In this document: one piece after another, positions 7,061 to 11,158 of the stretch
Layout of the letters: each line of letters begins with the position of its first letter
How positions within the stretch are numbered: the first letter of the stretch is position 1
Assembly: GCA_946479075.1 (NCBI GenBank)
Contig: CAMLDT010000116.1
Span: forward strand, 1 to 11,158
Source of the DNA: an uncultured Polaromonas sp.
Lineage (GTDB): Bacteria > Pseudomonadota > Gammaproteobacteria > Burkholderiales > Burkholderiaceae
Reading direction: 5' to 3'
Length of the DNA: 11,158 bases
Program-made: the position numbers and the translations under genes
Notes under the pieces: model-generated
The model's database searches: none
What the model was told of the DNA's origin: nothing
The model's input: only the letters and a program-made list of their open reading frames with translations

Positions 7061-7933
7061 TCAGCGTTCGAGGACATCCTTGAGCGCGGCAGGCGCGCCG
7101 CTGTCCTGCCGGCGCATGCATGCGATGGCGAACACGGCCAGACTGGCCAGGTAAGGCAGCGTGTGCAGCAGATGGGCAGGAATGGCGCTGTGGGCGGCCT
7201 GCAGGCGCAGCGACAGGGCTTCGGTGCAGCCAAACAGCAGGGCGGCAGGCAGGGTCCACCATGGATTCCAGCGCGCGACGATCACCAGGCCCACGGCAAC
7301 CAGGCCACGCCCGCCGGACATGCCTTCGGCCCAGGTGCGGGTGTAGTCCACCGACAGCGCCGCGCCGCCCAGACCCGAAAGGATGCCGCCGGCGGCGATG
7401 CCGAGCGCGATGGTCAGCGCCGGTCGCACGCCTGCGGCTCTGGCGACATCAGGCGACTCGCCCACGGCACGCCAAGCCAGGCCGGTGCGGGTGGTGTACA
7501 GCCAGGCGCCGATGCAGGGCACCAGCAGCAGCGCTATCACCATGGTGGGTGTCATGCCGCCGGCCAGCGGCGTGAAGCCCTCCACACGCTGGCCGATCAG
7601 GCCCGCGCCGGCGTAGGCGCTGAGGCCGAAGCCCAGCATCCACACCGCCAGGCCGCTGGCAAATTGATTGGCGCGGGCCGGTATCGTCAGCAGCGCATAG
7701 ACCCCTGACAGCGCGGCGCCTGCCGCCGCCCCGGCCAGCAGGCCCAGCCAGGGGTTGCCGCTGGCGGCGGCCACGCCGTAGCCGGTGGCGGCACCCACCA
7801 GCATCTGGCCTTCGACGCCGAGGTTGATGCGCCCGACGCGCTGAGTCAGGCACTCGCCCAGCAGCACGAACAGCAGCGGGGTAGCGGCGCGGATGGAGGA
7901 AACGGCGAGGCCGTCGAGCAGTGGATCAAGCAT
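7061..7933 (-). CDS. ABC importer permease, second subunit (NupQ/YufQ type)
   Basis: It is one of two dissimilar membrane subunits forming the translocation channel with the neighbouring permease. The 290-residue protein is very hydrophobic with about 8 or more membrane segments. It carries the branched-chain/ribose/nucleoside permease signature near the start: TPLLFVLLGECLTQRVGRINLGVEGQMLVGAATGYG, with the EGQM motif at about residues 40-43. The cytosolic coupling region GESPDVARAAGVRP at about 187-200 is the expected contact with the ATPase. The ATG at 7933 (MLDPLLDGLAVSSIRAATPLL) overlaps the upstream permease by 8 bases and is preferred to longer open frame starts that add a non-family leader. 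Length is typical (290-320). Substrate specificity is set mainly by the binding protein downstream. Confidence 0.92.
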   Translation of the reverse strand: MLDPLLDGLAVSSIRAATPLLFVLLGECLTQRVGRINLGVEGQMLVGAATGYGVAAASGNPWLGLLAGAAAGAALSGVYALLTIPARANQFASGLAVWMLGFGLSAYAGAGLIGQRVEGFTPLAGGMTPTMVIALLLVPCIGAWLYTTRTGLAWRAVGESPDVARAAGVRPALTIALGIAAGGILSGLGGAALSVDYTRTWAEGMSGGRGLVAVGLVIVARWNPWWTLPAALLFGCTEALSLRLQAAHSAIPAHLLHTLPYLASLAVFAIACMRRQDSGAPAALKDVLER

Positions 7934-8978
7934 CGGTGGCTCCGGATCGCGCCAGCCGCCAGTCCCGCCAACCACCGGCCAGCAGCACGGCCACAAAGAG
8001 CAGGCCCTGCACCACCAGCGTGGCGGAAGAAGGGATGTTGGCGTTCATCTGCAGGCCGTCACCCGCTGCCAGCAGGCCGGCGACGATGAAGGCATAAGCC
8101 ATGGCGCGAAGGGCGTTGTTGCGGGCCAGCCAGGCGACCAGGAAGCCGCTGAGGCCCGCACCGTTGGACAGCTCGGCCTGCAGCCGGCCCTGCACCGACG
8201 ATGTTTCGGCGATGCCTGCCAGGCCGGCCAGCAGCCCGCCGGCCAGCAGCGCCAGCACCATGCGCCGCCTCTGGCCAAACCCGGCCAGCAGCGCGGCACG
8301 CGGGTTGCTGCGCATCACATCCAGCTCCAGGCCCCAGCGTGAACGGGTGAGCAGCAGGTGCAGCATCAAGGCCAGTGCCACAGCCAGGAACAGGCCGGCA
8401 TGCACGCGGCTGCCCTCCAGCAGCGGTAGTCGCGCCGCTTCCGGGAAGTCGATGCTGGCGGGCCAGCCCTGGCTGTGCGGATTTTTCCAGGGGCCGTAGA
8501 CCAGCCAGGTCACCAGCAGCGCCGCAACATAGTTGAGCAGCAGCGTGGAGATGGTTTCGTTGGCATTGGCACCCACCCGCAACAGGGCCGGCACCGCCGC
8601 CCACAGCGCGCCGCCCAGGGCGCCCGCGAGCAGGGTCGCAGGCAGCATCCAGGCACCTTGCGGCGCGCCCGTGGCCAACAGGAAGCCGGTGCCGGCCAGC
8701 GCGCCAAAGTACATCTGGCCCTCAGCGCCCACCGAGATCAGGCCGGCCCGCGCCGGCACGATGGTGGCGAGGGCGCACAGCAGGATGGGTGTGGCGCGCA
8801 ACAGGGTCTCGCCCAGCGCATAACCGTCGCCCCAGGCCGAATGGGCAATCTCCACCAGCATGGCCAGGGGGTGGGTGCCGATGGCCAGGAAGAAGGCCGA
8901 GGTGAGGGCGATGAACAGGACGAAGGCGGCGGCGCCACCGGAGGCCTGAAGCCGGAGTTGCGACAGGATGGCGTTCAT
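7926..8978 (-). CDS. ABC importer permease, first subunit (NupP/YufP type)
   Basis: It is the longer of the two permeases of a BMP-type nucleoside importer. The 350-residue protein starts MNAILSQLRLQASGG and has about 8-10 membrane segments, for example AAAFVLFIALTSAFFLAIG and a C-terminal VVQGLLFVAVLLAG. The family motif ARAGLISVGAEGQMYFGALAGTGFLL lies at about 77-102 and matches LGVEGQM in the partner. NANETISTLLLNYVAALLVTWLVYGPWKNP, typical of NupP-type permeases, is at about 137-166. The coupling-helix region RSNPRAALLAGFGQRRR is at about 222-238. The ATG at 8978 forms an ATGA overlap with the ATPase stop. An in-frame extension to 9119 is rejected because it translates to ATPase-antiframe sequence without a family match. 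Translation is probably coupled to the ATPase. Confidence 0.92.
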   Translation of the reverse strand: MNAILSQLRLQASGGAAAFVLFIALTSAFFLAIGTHPLAMLVEIAHSAWGDGYALGETLLRATPILLCALATIVPARAGLISVGAEGQMYFGALAGTGFLLATGAPQGAWMLPATLLAGALGGALWAAVPALLRVGANANETISTLLLNYVAALLVTWLVYGPWKNPHSQGWPASIDFPEAARLPLLEGSRVHAGLFLAVALALMLHLLLTRSRWGLELDVMRSNPRAALLAGFGQRRRMVLALLAGGLLAGLAGIAETSSVQGRLQAELSNGAGLSGFLVAWLARNNALRAMAYAFIVAGLLAAGDGLQMNANIPSSATLVVQGLLFVAVLLAGGWRDWRLARSGATDA

Positions 8979-10459
8979 GTGGCCGACCCGGTCATCCAGG
9001 CGCCGACTTCCGTCACCTGTGTCTGGCGCGCGTCCAGCACCTGCACCACGCGCCCGCCCAGCATCACCGCAATGCGGTGCGAGTAGCGCAGCAGGTCGCC
9101 CAGGTCTTCCGAGATCCACAGCACCGCGCTGCCGCGCCGGGCCAGCTCGAACAGCGCCTCGTAGATCTGCGCCGTGGCCGTCACGTCCAGGCCCATCGTG
9201 GGATAGCAGGCGACCACCACGGCGGGGGCCGACGACAGCTCGCGCGCGGCCACCAGCTTTTGCAGATTGCCGCCGGACAGGGCTTGTGCCAGCGCCTGCG
9301 GGTTGGCGGGGCGCACGCCATAACGCTGGATCAGTGCGCGGGCCTGCTTCTCCAGCACGGCGCGCCCGGGAAAAAAGGGCAGCCCGGCAATGCGTCGCAG
9401 CGCCAGGTTGAGCGCCAGCGACAGGCCGGGTGCAACCGCGTTGCGCAGCGGCTGCTCGGGGATGTAGGCGACCGCAGCCGAGGGCGCGGACGAAAGCCGC
9501 GGCGCGCGCAGTTGCCCACCGTCCAGGATGATCTCGCCGGTTGTCAGCGGCGTGATGCCGGCAACGGCTTCGGCGAGGGTGGTCTGGCCATTGCCCGAAA
9601 CACCGGCCACGCCCAGCAGCTCACCCGCGCGCAACTGCAGCTCGATGCCGGTGACCTTGCCGGCGTCGCCGGAAGCAGACACGCCCTTGATCCACAGGCG
9701 TACGTGCGTCTGAGGCGGGTCCGCTGGAGTCGGCGGGGAGGGCAGGTGGTCGCCCACCATCAGCGAGACGATACTGGCATCATCCAGGCCGGCCGCGTCC
9801 TGGCTGGCGACCAGACGCCCGCCGCGCAGCACGGCGATGCGGTCGGCGCAGGCATGCACGTCCTGGAGCTTGTGGGTGATGAGGATGACGGCCAGGCCGC
9901 CCTCACGCAGCATGCGAACGAGTGCCCACAGGCGCTGCGCCTCGGCCGGCGCCAGCACCGCGGTCGGCTCGTCCAGCACGACGAGTTTCGCCTGCAGGTT
10001 GAGCACCTTGGCCAGTTCCACCAGCTGCATCTGGCCGACCGAGAGCTGGCCGACGCGCTGCCCGGGATCGATGTCGGGCGCCAGCTCGCGCAGCCGCGCC
10101 GCCACGTCATGCAGGCGCCGCGCGCCGCGGCCCAGCAGCCAGGGTGCGCGCGGCAGGGCCAGTGCCAGGTTTTCGCGCACCGTGAGCGCGGGGATCAGGC
10201 TGAACTGCTGGAACACCATGCCGACCCCGCGCGCCACGGCCTCGCGCGGGGAACCGCCTGCCAGCGCCAGACCGTCGAGCGTCACGGAGCCGCTGTCGGC
10301 GCGGTGCATGCCGTACAGGATTTTCATCAGCGTGCTTTTGCCTGCGCCATTCTCGCCGACCAAGGCCGTGACCTCGCCGGGCAGCGCCTCGAAATCGACG
10401 CCTGTCAGCGCTGTGACCGCGCCAAAACGTTTGCTCATTCCTTCCATCCGCAGGTGCAT
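8975..10459 (-). CDS. Double-domain ABC transporter ATPase (NupO/YufO, sugar/nucleoside type)
   Basis: This cytosolic ATPase drives the importer; both nucleotide-binding domains are in one 494-residue chain. The first domain is complete: Walker A GENGAGKST at 35-43, signature LSVGQ at 139-143, Walker B LVVLDEPT with Asp163/Glu164, and the switch His196 in LITHK. The second is degenerate: the Walker A-like GVSGNGQTT (286-294) has Gln292 in place of the usual Lys. Its signature LSGGN (394-398) is intact, while the Walker B region reads VVVACYPTMGLD without the catalytic Glu. Such asymmetry is common in this family. The ATG at 10459 has AAGAGGA 4 bases upstream and places the first domain at the usual distance. 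A TTG at 10498 would add 13 residues and lacks support. It is the first gene of the operon, 157 bases after the response-regulator gene. Confidence 0.94.
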   Translation of the reverse strand: MHLRMEGMSKRFGAVTALTGVDFEALPGEVTALVGENGAGKSTLMKILYGMHRADSGSVTLDGLALAGGSPREAVARGVGMVFQQFSLIPALTVRENLALALPRAPWLLGRGARRLHDVAARLRELAPDIDPGQRVGQLSVGQMQLVELAKVLNLQAKLVVLDEPTAVLAPAEAQRLWALVRMLREGGLAVILITHKLQDVHACADRIAVLRGGRLVASQDAAGLDDASIVSLMVGDHLPSPPTPADPPQTHVRLWIKGVSASGDAGKVTGIELQLRAGELLGVAGVSGNGQTTLAEAVAGITPLTTGEIILDGGQLRAPRLSSAPSAAVAYIPEQPLRNAVAPGLSLALNLALRRIAGLPFFPGRAVLEKQARALIQRYGVRPANPQALAQALSGGNLQKLVAARELSSAPAVVVACYPTMGLDVTATAQIYEALFELARRGSAVLWISEDLGDLLRYSHRIAVMLGGRVVQVLDARQTQVTEVGAWMTGSAT

Positions 10460-10463
10460 CTCG

Positions 10464-10470
10464 TCCTCTT
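10464..10470 (-). promoter_or_regulatory. Ribosome binding site of the ABC ATPase gene
   Basis: AAGAGGA on the minus strand lies 4 bases before the ATG at 10459. This decides for that start over the TTG 39 bases upstream. Confidence 0.65.
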
Positions 10471-10533
10471 GTTGAAGCTCATCCGTTGATGACTCCAATG
10501 TAGGAATTCACTGCTGTGGCAGGCATCACGGCC

Positions 10534-10586
10534 GCCGCGATAGGAATGGGGGGTGCACCGCTAATCGCGGCTCGTGGAAACCGCTA
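10534..10586. repeat. Inverted repeat GCCGCGAT/ATCGCGGC with overlapping ACCGCTA direct repeat
   Basis: The 8-base inverted arms at 10534-10541 and 10564-10571 are perfect. The two ACCGCTA copies at 10557-10563 and 10580-10586 are perfect and in the same orientation, each followed by a TCG- or GCG-containing segment. Helically phased direct repeats are typical of tandem activator sites; the inverted pair could be a dimer site or a hairpin. The function is inferred from form and position only. Confidence 0.45.
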
Positions 10587-10616
10587 GCGATGAGGATCGG
10601 AGGCGCTGATAAGGAC

Positions 10617-11158
10617 CTAGTTGCCCAGGCCGAAGGCGTATTGCGCCAGTTCACCCGCGCTCTTGAGCGCCAGCTTGCGTTTGATGTTGGCGCGGTGCGC
10701 TTCCACCGTGTGCACGCTGCGGTTGAGCGTGCGGGCGATGTCGCCGGTCTTCATGCCCTTGCCGATCAGCCGCAGCACTTCCAGCTCGCGGTCACTGAGG
10801 GCTGAAAGCTGTTGCGCCGGTGCGCTGGCCGCTGGACCTGCCGTGCCGGCCAGCCGCTGCAGCAACTGGCTGCCCATCGCGTCGCTGAGGTAGATGTGGC
10901 CGTCGCGCACGCGGCGCAGCGCTGTGATGATCTTGCGCGTCGCTTCCTGCTTCATCACGTAACCGCTGGCGCCGGCGCGCAGCGCGCGCTCGGCATGCAG
11001 GTTCTCGTCATGCATGGAAAGCACCAGGCAGCGCAGTTGCGGATAACGCTGATGCACGGTGCGAATCAGCTCCATGCCGGAACGGTCATCCAGCGACAAG
11101 TCGACGATGGCCAGGTCCACCGCGTTGGCGGCGATGAAAGCCAGTGCGTCCGGCACGC
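10617..11158 (-). CDS. NarL/FixJ-type response regulator, C-terminal part (cut by window edge)
   Basis: This is a two-component DNA-binding response regulator; the N-terminus, with the acidic pocket, lies beyond base 11158. The visible 180 codons or so hold most of the receiver domain. The phosphoacceptor Asp is in LAIVDLSLDDRSG (residue 19 of the visible part), the conserved Ser in LVLSMHDE (47) and Lys in GYVMKQEA (69). A short Ala/Pro linker (about 100-116) follows. The LuxR-type helix-turn-helix is LSDRELEVLRLIGKGMKTGDIARTLNRSVHTVEAHRANIKRKL (about 119-161). No start codon is assigned because the gene is truncated. The partner kinase is not in the window. Same direction and 157 bases upstream of the transporter operon make it a candidate regulator of that operon, though it could equally end a separate upstream operon. 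Confidence 0.9.
   Translation of the reverse strand, partial: VPDALAFIAANAVDLAIVDLSLDDRSGMELIRTVHQRYPQLRCLVLSMHDENLHAERALRAGASGYVMKQEATRKIITALRRVRDGHIYLSDAMGSQLLQRLAGTAGPAASAPAQQLSALSDRELEVLRLIGKGMKTGDIARTLNRSVHTVEAHRANIKRKLALKSAGELAQYAFGLGN

Larger units (their letters stand above)
10460..10616 (-). promoter_or_regulatory. Leader of the transporter operon with inverted and direct repeats (candidate promoter/operator)
   Basis: These 157 bases are the only sizeable gap upstream of the six-gene operon, so its promoter is expected here. A perfect inverted repeat, GCCGCGAT (10534-10541) and ATCGCGGC (10564-10571), is separated by 22 bases. A direct repeat, ACCGCTA, occurs at 10557-10563 and 10580-10586, 23 bases (about two helical turns) apart. 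Between the inverted arms is a run of six G (10548-10553). No T-rich tract follows any hairpin on the minus strand, so this does not look like an intrinsic terminator for the response-regulator gene. TACATT (minus strand, 10497-10502) is a possible -10, but its -35 is poor. A regulator-dependent promoter is plausible but unproven. Confidence 0.4.

Noticed and set aside
6195..7154. A 319-codon plus-strand open frame opposite the binding-protein gene
   Set aside because: Gly/His/Asp-rich translation without motifs; the minus strand has a signal peptide, ribosome binding site and BMP family signatures.
5949..10459. Assigning the importer to branched-chain amino acids or ribose
   Set aside because: The permeases share that superfamily, but the binding protein is of the BMP/PnrA type, which points towards nucleosides or purine-like ligands.
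9077..10489. A 470-codon plus-strand open frame opposite the ABC ATPase
   Set aside because: The opposite strand encodes complete ABC ATPase motifs in order. This frame has no recognisable domain and is a composition artefact.

Overview
The window comes from a GC-rich betaproteobacterium, most likely a member of the Comamonadaceae (Polaromonas, Rhodoferax or Variovorax type). This is inferred from the divergent ppc / hemCDXY arrangement, the protein family variants, and a short interspersed repeat inside hemD that resembles one remembered from that family. No database search was possible. Coding density is very high: no stretch longer than about 160 bases lacks a gene, and no tRNA, rRNA, CRISPR array or transposase was seen.

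Region 1 (1-481): the N-terminal third-of-a-domain of phosphoenolpyruvate carboxylase (ppc) on the minus strand, cut by the window edge, then a 92-base divergent promoter region. Region 2 (482-4670, plus strand): a tight tetrapyrrole operon, hemC-hemD-hemX-hemY. HemC and HemD turn porphobilinogen into uroporphyrinogen III. HemX and HemY are membrane-anchored accessory proteins. hemD carries an AT-rich, hairpin-forming repeat translated in frame.

Region 3 (4667-10459, minus strand): a six-gene operon in the order ABC ATPase, permease, permease, BMP/PnrA-family periplasmic binding protein, isochorismatase-fold amidohydrolase (RutB-like), RidA-family protein. Four of the five junctions overlap by 4-8 bases and the fifth is a 44-base gap. 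The layout suggests import of a nucleoside-, nucleobase- or ureide-like compound followed by amide/carbamoyl hydrolysis and clean-up or hydrolysis of a reactive enamine/imine-like product. The substrate is not known. The operon meets hemY tail to tail, the two stop codons sharing one CTAG palindrome.

Region 4 (10460-11158): a 157-base leader with inverted and direct repeats that probably holds the promoter and operator of the transporter operon, then the C-terminal part of a NarL/FixJ-type response regulator, also minus strand and truncated by the window edge. It lies directly upstream and could control the operon, but that is only positional inference.
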